From the NCBI RefSeq assembly GCF_032118995.1, contig NC_092649.1, positions 20,769,832 through 20,833,831 on the forward strand: a stretch of DNA of 64,000 bases, given 5' to 3'. Source of the DNA: Asterias amurensis (Eukaryota > Echinodermata > Asteroidea > Forcipulatida > Asteriidae). Position 1 is the stretch's first letter; each line of letters begins with the position of its first letter. The notes beneath the pieces are model-generated. The model searched no databases. It was given only the letters and a program-made list of their open reading frames with translations, and had not been told where the DNA came from. A program made the translations under genes and the position numbers. Below, piece by piece: positions 33,546 through 44,128 of this stretch.

Positions 33546-33961
33546 CAGAAGACGCGATCGGAGCATACTGATTTAAACGTCAAGTTGAAACCAACGGTTC
33601 TTTTCATCAGAACCACCTTAACTCGATAAGAAATTATCATTACATGTGCTATTACCGCAAACCTGACTAATACCCATGCAATTATACGCAAATACTATTA
33701 AAGGCAGTGGACACTTTTGGTAATTGTCAAAGACTATAGCCTTCATAGTTGGTGTGTCTCAACATATACATAAAATAACACACCTGTGAAAATTTGAGCT
33801 CAATCGGTCAATGAACTTGCGAGGTATGAATGAAAGAAATACCCTTGTCACACAAGGGTGTGTGCGTTTAGATGGTTGATTTCGAGACCTCAAGTTCTAA
33901 ATCTGAGGTCTCGAAATCAAATTCGCGGAAAATTACTTCTTTCTCAGAAACTATGGCACTT
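33546..33961 (+). repeat. Tandem duplication, copy 1, segment B
   Basis: CAGAAGACGCGATCGGAGCA onward matches 35278-35697 almost base for base, including the left half of a family A element. Confidence 0.97.
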
Positions 33962-34084
33962 CAGAGGGAGCTGTTTCGCACAATGTGTTTAACTATAAAC
34001 AGCTGCTCTCCATTGCTCATTATACCAAGTAATTATGCTAACAATTAGTTTGAGTAACTACCTATAGTGTCCAGTGCCTTTAAA
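33700..34084 (-). mobile_element. Chimeric family A element at the duplication junction
   Basis: Its left half (to about 33960, ACTATGGCACTTCAGAGGG) matches the copy at 35431; its right half (GAGCTGTTTCGCACAATGTG onward) matches the copy at 31168. This is the recombinant junction expected from unequal crossing-over. Confidence 0.95.
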
Positions 34085-35278
34085 GCCAGTGGACACTTTC
34101 GGTACAGAAAAAAATTAAAAGTTCACAGATTTACAATAACTTACAGGGTTTACAGAAGGTAATGGTGAAAGACTTCTCTTGAAATATTATTCCATGAAAT
34201 GCTTTACTTTTTGAGAAAACATTAAAACAGTATCAATTCTCGATATCGAGAATAATATTACAGATTTATTATAAACACATGTCATGACACGGCGGAACGT
34301 GCGGAAACAAGGGTGGGTTTCCCGTTATTTTCTCCCGACTCCGATGACCGCTTGAGCCTAAATTTTCACAGGTTTATTATTGTATATATAAGTTGTGATA
34401 CACGAAGTGTGGGCATTTTATAGGACATAACTGTTTACCGAAAGTGTCCAATGGATTTAACTTTATGTGATGAAAAGGGAACTAACTATACAGTGGTTCA
34501 TCAAAGCACAGTCTGAAAGAAAATAATGTAACGTCAATTTTAACTTCGAACAAATAACACAATGTTCTCTATCTCTACCCTGAATACGAAAAGTGTGTAT
34601 AGTTTTTTTATACAGATCTGCACAAAACACAATTTTCTTCTAGTTCGTGAGTTTCTTTATTGTGGTACATAACTTTTTGTGACGTAAATGGTTGTGAATG
34701 AAATCGATTTGAAAAAGCATAATCACAATGTAAGCTTTAAAACAGGTGAGTAGGCAACGAAAGAATAACACAAGAAATTAACTATTGATTTTCTCTTGTC
34801 AGTGCAACCGGGGTCCAGTTTTATTATTAAGGCTGCTTTTTATTAAACAGCAAATCTACCTCAATGCCTAAAGCTTTTCTCAGATTGGTTTTTGGGATTT
34901 TATTTTATTTATTTATTGTTTTGTTTTTGTTTATTTTTATTTTGATTTTATTTTTCGGGGGGGGGGGTTACTACCTTACTTCAAATGGGGATGTTTAAAA
35001 CAATGTTCAAGTGTAAAATCCCTCCGGGTACTTTAACCAACTACGTTTTCAACAACAACAAAAGGTGTACACTGCAGGTAGATTTCGTTCTTAAGTGAAC
35101 TGTCTTGCTTTGTATTCTACTACCACGGAGAAGATTTTCTGATGTTCTGGAGACTTCTCAAATCTGAAAAGAACTGCCCTGCTGTTCAACTACTACTCGA
35201 GTAGAAGGTAGACAAATCGGCTAGGACTACTACTTTAGCATAAATGATTGTTGTTAACTGCACGCACCGAGTGAGTTC
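33962..35278 (+). repeat. Tandem duplication, copy 2, segment A
   Basis: Second copy of 31421-32741; ends at GTGAGTTC and joins segment B directly. Confidence 0.97.
34082..34460 (+). mobile_element. Family B element (duplicated copy)
   Basis: Same as 31548-31921 apart from scattered substitutions. Confidence 0.9.
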
Positions 35279-35697
35279 AGAAGACGCGATCGGAGCATAC
35301 TGATTTAAACGTCAAGTTGAAACCAACGGTTCTTTTCATCAGAACCACCTTAACTCGATAAGAAATTATCATTACATGTGCTATTACCGCAAACCTGACT
35401 AATACCCATGCAATTATACGCAAATACTATTAAAGGCAGTGGACACTTTTGGTAATTGTCAAAGACTATAGCCTTCATAGTTGGTGTGTCTCAACATTAT
35501 ACATAAAATAACACACCTGTGAAAATTTGAGCTCAATCGGTCAATGAACTTGCGAGGTATGAATGAAAGAAATACCCTTGTCACACAAGGGTGTGTGCGT
35601 TTAGATGGTTGATTTCGAGACCTCAAGTTCTAAATCTGAGGTCTCGAAATCAAATTCGCGGAAAATTACTTCTTTCTCAGAAACTATGGCACTTCAG
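35278..35697 (+). repeat. Tandem duplication, copy 2, segment B
   Basis: Second copy of 33546-33961, then continues into the right half of its own family A element (CAGAGGGTGCCG). Confidence 0.97.
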
Positions 35698-35817
35698 AGG
35701 GTGCCGTTTCTCACAATGTTTTATACCATCAACCTCTCCCTATTACTTGTCACCAAGAAAGGTTTTATGCTAATAATTATTTTGAGTAATTACCAATAGT
35801 GTCCACTGCCTTTAAAC
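35431..35817 (-). mobile_element. Family A element; right breakpoint partner of the duplication
   Basis: Full-length copy with a perfect hairpin GATTTCGAGACCTCAAG...GAGGTCTCGAAATC and intact CACTGCCTTTAAA end. Confidence 0.95.
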
Positions 35818-35844
35818 GAAGGTTTATGATTGCCATTGATTGAG

Positions 35845-36345
35845 AGATTATCTCAATAATTTAGTTTTCCTGAAAGACACCCCAAGGACAAGATAATACT
35901 CAATGAGTAAACATTACTACACGCGAGGTGCATTCATAGTATGTGATTGAAGTTTCTCTTGGGGGAAAAGATGTTAAATGAAACGCAAATATCAATCCAG
36001 CTACATCTTTAAAGGGAGAAGTTGCCTTGGATCGGGCGTGTTGGTCTATTGGACCGTTTGTTATAAAATGCATTTGGTTAGAAAGATGTTCATAAGTATA
36101 ATATAATGACCCGGACGCCTCGAGTTTGCAAGGTTTTCGTTTAACAACTCTCGCCCGATCCAACGTGTCACTTTAAAGATGTAGCTAGGCGGATGTTTGC
36201 GTTTCATTTGATGTCTTTTCCCCCCAAGAGAAATTGCAATCACATAATATAATTGTTCATCGCGTGTGTTAACGTTTTCTTATTAAGTATATTATCTTGT
36301 CCTTGATATGTCCTTTCAGAAAATTACATTATTGATTGTCCCACA
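35845..36345. repeat. About 450-500 bp imperfect palindrome with a family C-like core
   Basis: Centre near 36092. Left-arm strings CTGAAAGACACCCCAAGGAC, CTTGGGGGAAAAGATGTTAA and CCAGCTACATCTTTAAAG are mirrored by GTCCTTGATATGTCCTTTCA, TGATGTCTTTTCCCCCCAAG and CTTTAAAGATGTAGCTAG. The core (36011-36176) has GTTGCCTTGGATCGGGCGTG against CTCGCCCGATCCAACGTGTC. Confidence 0.85.
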
Positions 36346-37310
36346 GATAACAATCTAATAACCTACGTATTACAGTCTTTGCTCTTAATAATTATATTTG
36401 TGATGTCACTCTATTGTTACATTTGTAGTGTAGGTTATGCTCACGAATCTACACTTAACAGTCACCTCAAGCGATTTTGCAAGGATAGTGTGTGGATGTT
36501 TGAGACATCGCAAATAGTTGCAAAGAATAGTCAACATGATATTTTCGAAAAATGCTAAATTTTGCAAACAGACGTTATAATTGCTGCTATTTCTTTTTCT
36601 GAAGTAAAGTTAGTTTGATTAGTTTTCCTACCCGGACCTACTCTAACCAGGGAAGACCCTGGGTGGGCACATAGTGCCTTTCTTATTAACCCTTTATTTT
36701 CACGCGGATGACTTTCACGGAACTTTCCACAGAAAACATTCCTAATGGACCAAAGTAAACATGGTGCACATAAAAGGGGGGACCGGAAAGCCCCCGAAAA
36801 CTGTAATACTTGCAATGATATTTGCGATTTGTAACTTTCGACCAGGACCATCATAGAAACCAAAATGTCTTTTAACTAATGTTTAACAAAAGTTACCTAG
36901 AGAATAAGATTAATTGATTTACCATGGGGGGGGGGGGGGACAGAATTGTTTTTGTTTCATGGGGTAGCTATGGCTTCCTGTTTTTAATGCAAGTTCACCC
37001 CACACAAGGCTAAAAGACAATCTTTGATAAGGGGATCTGAGAAAAAAATATTTCAGAAGAAAATTGCTCAAGGGAGCTGAATCAAGGAACTGATATTCCT
37101 CTAAAAACAGTGATTTTGGGGATCATGAGGGAAACATGCATTAGGCAATGAGTTCCAAAGAGATGCAGTACGTGGAATAAAGAGGTTGGATTGGCTCATT
37201 GTATACTACATCTCAGCAAATGGGTTGCGAACATGGGTTGAGAACAAGCAGAAAGTCTTGTTTCACGCTCGAACATATCAATAGGAATCACTTGTGGCAT
37301 AGTTACCTGA
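36346..37310. other. Intergenic
   Basis: AT-rich sequence with a 13-G run at about 36926-36939; no gene recognised. Confidence 0.5.
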
Positions 37311-37676
37311 AAGGCACAGGACACTTTTGGTAATTGTCAAAGACCAGTACTCTCACTAGGTGTATCTCAACATAGGCATAAAATAACCAACCTGTGAAAA
37401 TTTGGTCTCAATTGGTCGTTGAAGTTGCAAAAATCACATATGTCACACGAAGGGTGCTTTCAAGTTGCTTGATTTCGGGACCTCAAAATCTAATTATGAG
37501 GTCTTGAAATCAAATTCGTGGAAAATTTCTTCTTTCACGAAAACTACGTTGCTTCAGAGGGGGCCGTTTCTCACAATGTTTTATACTATCAACAACTCCC
37601 CATTACCCTTTACCAAAAAATGTTTTATGATAATAATCATTTTAAGTAATTACCAAAAGTGTCCACTGTCTTTAAA
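37311..37676 (-). mobile_element. Family A element, full length
   Basis: AAAGGCACAGGACACTTTTG to GTCCACTGTCTTTAAA, with a degraded hairpin (GGGACCTCAAAATC...GAGGTCTTGAAATC). Confidence 0.95.
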
Positions 37677-37775
37677 CAAGCTAGTTTCTGTTTCAACACA
37701 TTGCTTGTTATCAAGTAAGGTTTTATGCTAACAATTATTTTGAGTAATTACTAATAGTGTCTACTGCCTTTAAAC
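37677..37775 (-). mobile_element. Family A element, right-end fragment
   Basis: CAAGTAAGGTTTTATGCTAA and GAGTAATTACTAATAGTG with a CTGCCTTTAAAC end, immediately after a full copy in the same orientation. Confidence 0.85.
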
Positions 37776-38286
37776 ATTGAATATACCATACCTCATATTA
37801 TAACTTTCCATGCCGTTTAGATCTATCAATGTTTAAATATCACATAAATACCAAAATATCAAACAATATAAATCAACCAGCAACCACCAATGGTTGTCTC
37901 AAATCCATATGTAATGCGCACACTTCAAACAAACTTACTAAGTGTTAAAAATACATTTATCTGGTGATTATCCCAACCATGACCGTTAGTTTTGACTCAT
38001 CGCTACTGTCATTAATCACATTTACGTGTTAACATTATATCCATAGTGAACCGTGCTTATCATTTCATAAACTTCGATGGCAACATTAGGACAAGACCAC
38101 CTGCATGTTGTCACTAGCTTAAACCAGCTGTTTTAAGGTGAACTTAAATCAAGAATTTAAGCGAGATTTTTGGGGGAAAGATAGCCCATTAGAAGGGATC
38201 TGAATGCACAATACATAATCCGTAACCAGAAAGTATTTCAAAGATCCACACGCCATTGCATCTGCGTATTCGCATCAACATGAGCT
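37776..38286. other. Intergenic
   Basis: Nothing recognisable. Confidence 0.4.
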
Positions 38287-38492
38287 TTAAAGATATTGGA
38301 CACTTTTGATAATTGTCAAAGACCAGTCTTCTCATCACTTGGTGTGGCTTAACGTTTTATGTACAAAATAATAAAACTGTTAAAGTTTGAACTCAATATT
38401 GTTCGTCGAATTCGAAGAGTAAAACAATTTTCACACGAAGTATTATGTTAAACATTATTTTGAGTAAATACCACTAGTGTCCAGTGCCTTCC
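38287..38492 (-). mobile_element. Family A element, internally deleted
   Basis: AAAGATATTGGACACTTTTG at the left and ACCACTAGTGTCCAGTGCCT at the right, about 205 bp. Confidence 0.85.
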
Positions 38493-38555
38493 GTAAGACC
38501 TTCGTACTTCGCAAACTTTTGAACAACTTGGGATCTACCATATCTAACACATTCT

Positions 38556-38683
38556 TAAAGGCAGTGGACACTATTGGTATTACTCAAAATAATTTTTGAG
38601 CATAAAACCTTACTTGGTAAAGAGGAATATAAAGAACTGTTGATAGTGTACAATATTGTGAGAAACGGCACCTTCTGATGTTC
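38556..38683 (+). mobile_element. Family A element, left-half fragment
   Basis: AAAGGCAGTGGACACTATTG through GAGAAACGGCACCTTCTGA, truncated by the next copy. Confidence 0.9.
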
Positions 38684-39061
38684 AAGGCAGTGGACACTAT
38701 TGGTATTTACTCAAAAATAATTATTAGCATAAAACCTTTCTTGGTAACGAGTAATGGAGAGAGGATGATAGTATAACATTTTGTGAAAAACGGCTCCCTC
38801 CGAGGTAACGTAGTTTTCGAGAAAGAAGTAATTTTCCCACGAATTTGATTTCAAGACCTCAGAATATTGAGGTCAAATCAAGCATCTGAAAGCACACAAC
38901 TTCGTGTGGCAAGGGTATTTTTTCTTTCCTAGTATACTCGCAACTTTCCTAGTATACTCGAATTTTAAAAGGTTCGTTATTTCATGCATTTGTCGACTGA
39001 GATACACCAAGTGAGAAGACTGGTCTTTGACATTTACCAATACTGTACTTTGTCTTTAAAG
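38684..39061 (+). mobile_element. Family A element, near full length
   Basis: AAGGCAGTGGACACTATTGG to a diverged CTTTGTCTTTAAAG end. A 17-bp CAACTTTCCTAGTATACTCG-type duplication lies at 38925-38960. Confidence 0.9.
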
Positions 39062-39610
39062 TTGGATTTATGGAATAATTTTCCACAGCCATCTTTAAAG
39101 CTTGTTAGACATCGATAAAGTTGTCCTAAAGCAATTGACATATTATTATCATTACACAATGTTTAAGCCTTTATAAAACATTTATAATAATTTTAACTAT
39201 AAAAACATCGCTTCTGAGTGGTCAAGAGACGTGTGTTTTTACTGCTTATTCCACAAGTTCGAGTGCAACACGGTTGTCAATAGTGCTTCACTAGCATAAA
39301 TATCGAGTGCAAATACTAAATTATGTATCAGGATTATCAGGGTTTAGGTCAAGGGTAGCAAAGATTAACGCTTGGTGGATGCTAATAAGTGACCATATTA
39401 TTTACCAATCAAATGGACGGAATTTCCACACCAGGGCCAAATTTCATGGCTCTGCTTACCGTCAGCAAATAATCGGCGCTTACGGAAGTAGAGAACTCCG
39501 CGCTTATGTCAATGGTGATTTTGATACAAGACATAATAATAATAATAAGAATAACATTGGATACGACCTTGTTTTTACACGATGCCCTCGCCCCGTGTAT
39601 TATAGAATAT
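39062..39610. other. 3' flank of the first receptor gene
   Basis: AT-rich; contains an AATAATAATAATAAGAATAA run at 39535. No second exon is apparent and no clear minus-strand AATAAA was found close to the stop. Confidence 0.4.
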
Positions 39611-40573
39611 TCACCCAGTCGTGACGGTTTGAAAACTACTTTCATTTGTTGGTCCACTCTGCTTGCAAAAGATCTGTCGTAATCCTTTACGAAACTGACG
39701 GTATTTAAATGCGTAAATGGTAGGATTCGCACAAGAATTGGTGGCTACCATCGCTATGGAAAGGTAATAAAACCATTCGTTGTATTGCAGATTCCAACCA
39801 AGATTAAACATGAGAAAGATGATCTGGTTGGGCGTCCAGCAGATCAAGAATGTTATGAAGACGATCAGGAGCATCTTGAAGGTGTTACGTCTTGCACGGA
39901 GGAGGGACTCGGCCATGTCCGGTGCGTTTGCTCCACCGGAAATATGCTGGGCTGGTGCCGGGCCGACACGGGCTGCTCCCCGCTTCATCTCCACACTGAT
40001 GCGAATGTAGGCAAAGAGCATCACTGCTACGGGCAAGATGTATTGCAGGATCGCCGTCAGAACGCCGATAATCTTGGATCCTGGGATCAGATTCGGAGTG
40101 CATTTGCCACCCTCCGCCTTGAAGATAAGCATATTGTAGAATTTGAGAACTCCTGAAAAGACCCAACACAACACGAAAGACATGCACACCTTCAGTCGCG
40201 GCCAAGTGTAAAATGCTGCCTGGTACTTGAAGGGATGAACGATAGCGAAATACCGCTCCATGGTCAACAGTAACAGGTTGAACGTCGACAAAACGAAGAA
40301 ATAAAACAGCACAAGGTTTGAGAACCATAAATGGCAGAAGAGCCAACCCAATACCTTGTTTTCTTCAATGTTCGGATTGGGAACTTCACTTTTCAGAACG
40401 ATCATCGTAGCTCCTATTAAATCAATCACTGCTTGGTGAAAGATGAATGCATTTGTACGAGTCCTCATAGCTGGCACTTTCCAGATCACAAAACATACCA
40501 GTGCATTGCCAAGGATGCCTAGAATTCCTACAATGGTCTGATAGATGCGAAGAGGGAGTACTTCTTCAGCCAT
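39611..40573 (-). CDS. Class A (rhodopsin-family) GPCR, single exon, 320 aa (receptor 1)
   Basis: Seven-transmembrane receptor of the rhodopsin family, presumably for a peptide or amine; the ligand cannot be told. From the ATG at 40573: TM1 GNALV (22-26), TM2 Asp51, Cys80 (3.25) able to pair with loop-2 Cys158, ERY at 106-108 in place of DRY, Trp136 in TM4, Pro181 in TM5, CWTP at 245-248 in TM6, and NPTIY at 283-287 in TM7. The N-terminus is very short, with no glycosylation sequon before TM1. In-frame codons upstream contain no ATG, and this Met aligns with the start of receptor 2 (MAEEVLPLRIY/MEEILILRIY), which sets the start. The stop TGA is at 39611. Intracellular loop 3 and TM6 are nearly identical in DNA to receptor 2. 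The 5' flank is a minisatellite. Confidence 0.95.
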   Translation of the reverse strand: MAEEVLPLRIYQTIVGILGILGNALVCFVIWKVPAMRTRTNAFIFHQAVIDLIGATMIVLKSEVPNPNIEENKVLGWLFCHLWFSNLVLFYFFVLSTFNLLLLTMERYFAIVHPFKYQAAFYTWPRLKVCMSFVLCWVFSGVLKFYNMLIFKAEGGKCTPNLIPGSKIIGVLTAILQYILPVAVMLFAYIRISVEMKRGAARVGPAPAQHISGGANAPDMAESLLRARRNTFKMLLIVFITFLICWTPNQIIFLMFNLGWNLQYNEWFYYLSIAMVATNSCANPTIYAFKYRQFRKGLRQIFCKQSGPTNESSFQTVTTG

Positions 40574-41375
40574 TGTCTCAAAATGTTCGGGTGCCAACTC
40601 TAGTGTGTCAGATCTTGATGATCCTCAGTCTCAAAATGTTCGGGTGCCAAATCTGTAGTGTGTAAGATCTTGATGATCCTCAGTCTCAAAATGTTCGGGT
40701 GCCAACTCTGTAGTGCGTCAGATCTTGAAGATCCTCCTTCCGTCTCGAAATGTTCGGTTGCCAACTCTTTAGTGTTTCAGATCTTGATGATCCTCGGCCT
40801 CAAATGTCTGGGTGCCAACTCTGCAGTGTGGCAAATCTTGAAGATCTTCAGTCTCGAAATGTTCAGGTCCCAACTCTGGAGTGTGTCAGATCTTGAAGAT
40901 CCTCAGTGTCAAATTGTTCGGGTGCCAACTATAGTGTGTCAGATACTGATGATCCTCAGTATGATGTTCGGGTGCCAACTTTGTAGTGTGTAAAATATTG
41001 GAGATCATCGGCCTCAAAATGTTCGGGTGCCAACTCTGAAGTGTTTCAGATCTTGATGATCCTCGGCCTCAAATGCCTGGGTGCCAACTCTGTAGTGTGG
41101 CCAATCGTGAAGATCTTCAGTCTCGAAATGTTCAGGTGCCAACTCTGTAGTGTCAGATCTTGAAGATCCTCAGTGTCAAAGTGTTCGGGTGCCAACTATA
41201 GTGTGTCAGATCCTGATGATCCTCAGTATGATGTTCGGGTGCCAACTTTGTAGTGTATCAGATCTTGATGGTCCTCAGACTCGGAATTTTCGGGTGCCAA
41301 CTCTGTAGTGTTTCAAATTTTGAAGATCCTCAGTCTCAAAGTGTACTCATTGCCAACTCTCTATGTGATATCTTG
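40574..41375. repeat. 58-bp minisatellite in the 5' flank of receptor 1, about 13 copies
   Basis: AAATGTTCGGGTGCCAACT alternates with AGTGTGTCAGATCTTGATGA and GATCCTCAGTCTC. The array begins exactly beside the receptor start codon, so the presumed 5' UTR and promoter-proximal DNA are made of it. Blocks around 40740-40980 and 41000-41240 resemble each other, suggesting a higher-order unit of about 260 bp. Confidence 0.95.
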
Positions 41376-41990
41376 ACAATCCTCAGACGAAAGACAGCAA
41401 CCAGCTACACAGTATAAGATATACAATCATGTAGCAAAAGTCCGATTGACAAACTCTGCAATTCGTGGGATCTTTACTCTCCTCAGATGAAATACAGCTA
41501 TCATCAGCTCCACACCGTAAGATTGATACAAATTCACTACAAAATTCCGATTGCAAACTCTCTGTAGTAAAGTGTTTGATATCTTGAAAACCCCCAGACA
41601 TCAGTGAGGCACATACAAAATTCCACTTGCACGCTCTGTATACAGGAGAGTGTGTGGTGATGTCTTGAAGATTCTCAGACGAAATACAAATATGATGCCT
41701 ACTAGCTCCACACCATAGCTTTATACACATCTTTATGAAAAATGACTATGTCCAATGGGATTACAAAGCATGTTGGGCGATTTCCCAACGCGGAATAAGT
41801 ATTGGGCGCCTTTATGCAGCCATTGTTTCAAATACCCAGTCTCAAAACAAAGTGCGAATATTCTCATAAGAAATACAGCTACTAAGCTTCACATTGCAAG
41901 CGCTATACAAGTGTACGACAAAAAAAGTCCAATTGGGTTAGCGAAACGTGTTGGGCGACTTTATAGCGCAAAGTAACTGTTTAGTGGGCG
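41376..41990. repeat. Degenerate continuation of the minisatellite
   Basis: TCTTGA(A/C)(A/G)ATCCTCAGAC, GAAATACAGCTA, AGCTCCACACC and GTTGGGCGA(T/C)TT recur at irregular spacing. No gene is recognised. Confidence 0.55.
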
Positions 41991-42667
41991 CCTTTTGTTG
42001 GGCAGCGGCATGGGTATTTTTTTTTTACACCGCAGCGAAGGGGCTTTGCACTGGAACACTGCAAGTTCCCGGCTTGAGTAAGAGACTACGTTGTAATGCT
42101 TTTTGAAAAAATTCTCCAATGGGGGGGGGGAGCCTAATGGCGTTAGAATATTAAAGTTGGTATCGTCCTCATTTTCACCGAATTTATTACTAAAACTTAT
42201 TATTATTATAAAAATTAAATAGCTTAATATGAAAGCTGTATTGTAGCTTCCTCCAATTATCAGCAGTAGAAGGCCTATTAAAATAAACATGTGCTGGAAA
42301 TGGTGAGAGATTTTATTCTCAAATCGTGGTTATGAAAAGGGAAAATATTCAACCAAATAGTTTCCATATCTTTGTGCGGCAGGCGTATGATTTGTGTTCA
42401 GCGGCAGACTTTGTAATTAACAGCTTAGTGTTTAACTAATCGATTACATGCCCGTCGGTGTCATGAATATATGAATATATAAATGTTTGCAACATGACTG
42501 TTCTGCCACTGGTGTGTGCTTTATGCTGCTGATCCACAATGCTACACCAACGGGTGGACCAATTACATAAATTGGAGACACACAACCAACATGTTTAATT
42601 GGTATTCTGCACTATCAATAATGCAACCAGTACGAGGGATCGAGATCACAAAGGACTAATAGATTTA
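41991..42667. other. Intergenic
   Basis: A 10-G run at 42121 and AT-rich sequence. No gene recognised. Confidence 0.45.
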
Positions 42668-43231
42668 CTTAAAGATTAGTACAAACTCAAAATATATATC
42701 AGCATACAAACTTACTTGATAACGAGCATGGAGAGTTGCTGATGGTGAGACACGGCTCCCTCTGAAACATAGTTGCGGAGAAAGAGGTAATTTCTCACTA
42801 AAATGTTTCAACATATGAAAGCCTTTCCCGTGCACGTGAAAGCACACACATTGTGCAACAATTGTGTTGTTTGTTTAAATTTGTACTTCTTGCAACTTCG
42901 ATGACCAATATTGTGCCCAAATTTTCACAGGTTTATTATTTTATACATAATATGATGGGATACACCAGGTGTGAATGCTGGTCTTTGACAATGGATCGGT
43001 TTGATTGGCTGCGTTTTTGCGCCACAGCGCCTTATTAACAAAGTGGTGGTATGTAAAAAGTCTCATAAAAAAAACATCTCATACTTCAAAACGTAGTCCC
43101 ACACATACCTTGCGTGTAAATATTGAATGGTGAAGCACCTTGAGCGCCACTGAGTGACGAATACGAGCGCTATAAGAAGCCACTGTTATATTATTGATTA
43201 TCAAACGTGCCAAAGACAGTGCCTTTAACTC
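42668..43231 (+). mobile_element. Family A variant interrupted near its right end
   Basis: Body from ACTCAAAATATATATCAGC to GTGTGAATGCTGGTCTTTGA at about 42990, and a terminal piece TATCAAACGTGCC..GTGCCTTTAA at 43198-43231. About 200 bp of other sequence lies between. Confidence 0.7.
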
Positions 43232-43411
43232 TGTTAATCAATCTTCAATGCTAAGCGAAGTGTGATGGCCTAGCGCATGCAACACTCTACCGCAATATAC
43301 CGACAACTCATCACAAGTTGCATCTAAAGCGCTCGAATTCTAGCCCAGAATCAAATCGAATTAAACTCGGCTTAAATAAGCGTGTCAGTTGACCGTCCTT
43401 ACCTTAATGAA

Positions 43412-43474
43412 TCTAGTAAGGTTTTATGCTGATAATTACTTTGAGTAATCACCAATAGCGTCCACTGCCTTTAA
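43412..43474 (-). mobile_element. Family A element, right-end fragment
   Basis: AGTAAGGTTTTATGCTGATA and GAGTAATCACCAATAGCG to CCACTGCCTTTAA, abutting an opposite-facing copy. Confidence 0.9.
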
Positions 43475-43878
43475 AGGCAGTGGACACTATTATTACTCAA
43501 AATATTATTGTTATCATAAAACCTTTCTTGATTACGAGTAATGGGGAGAGGTTGATAGTATAAAACATTGTGAGAAACACTCAGCTCCCTCTGAAGTGAC
43601 GTAGTTTTCGATAAAGAAGTAATTTTCCACGAATTTGATTTCGAGACCTCAGATTTTGAATTTGAGGTCTCGAAATCAAGCATCTAAAAGCACACAGCTT
43701 CGTGTGACCATGGTGCGAAAAGGTTTTTTTTTCTTTCTTTTATTAATATCTCGCAACTTTGACGACCGAATGAGCTCAAATTTTCACAGGTTTGTTATTT
43801 TGTGCATATTATGTTGAGATACACTAACTGTGAAGACTAGTCTTTGACAATTACCAATAGTGTCCAGTGTCTTTAAAC
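43473..43878 (+). mobile_element. Family A element, full length
   Basis: AAAGGCAGTGGACACTATTA to CAATAGTGTCCAGTGTCTTT with an intact hairpin. It shares its first bases with the preceding fragment, producing the palindrome at 43461-43484. Confidence 0.95.
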
Positions 43879-43879
43879 C

Positions 43880-44128
43880 ATCGCGATCCCTTGGGAGTAT
43901 ACAGCCTGCGCAACATAATAATTATGCGCTACTTGGCTAAATCAATCTAAAAGACCAATCTCTGCCCTCACAGCTAGGTACCCATTTACCCCTGGGTGGA
44001 GAGATTTAGAGTTTCTCCTGCTCAGGGACACAAGTGTTATGACTGGGACTCGAACCCACACTCTGCTGAACAGAAACACTGGAGCTTGAGTTCGGTGGAC
44101 TAATCCGCTCGGCCACGACACGCTAGTC
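43880..44128 (-). mobile_element. tRNA-Leu-derived SINE, second copy
   Basis: On the minus strand box A is TGGCCGAGCGG and box B GGGTTCGAGTCC (44034-44124). The body blocks (GGTAAATGGGTACC, GATTTAGCCAAGTAGCGC) match the 3.2-kb copy. The tail is lost. Confidence 0.85.

Noticed and set aside
39780..40346. Antisense frames over receptor 1
   Set aside because: Shadows of the receptor coding sequence; the same frames recur at 50193-50541 over receptor 2.
40574..40597. Eight extra N-terminal residues on receptor 1 (APEHFET)
   Set aside because: The codon at 40597 is TTG, not ATG, and the extra residues are minisatellite; the ATG at 40573 aligns with the paralogue.
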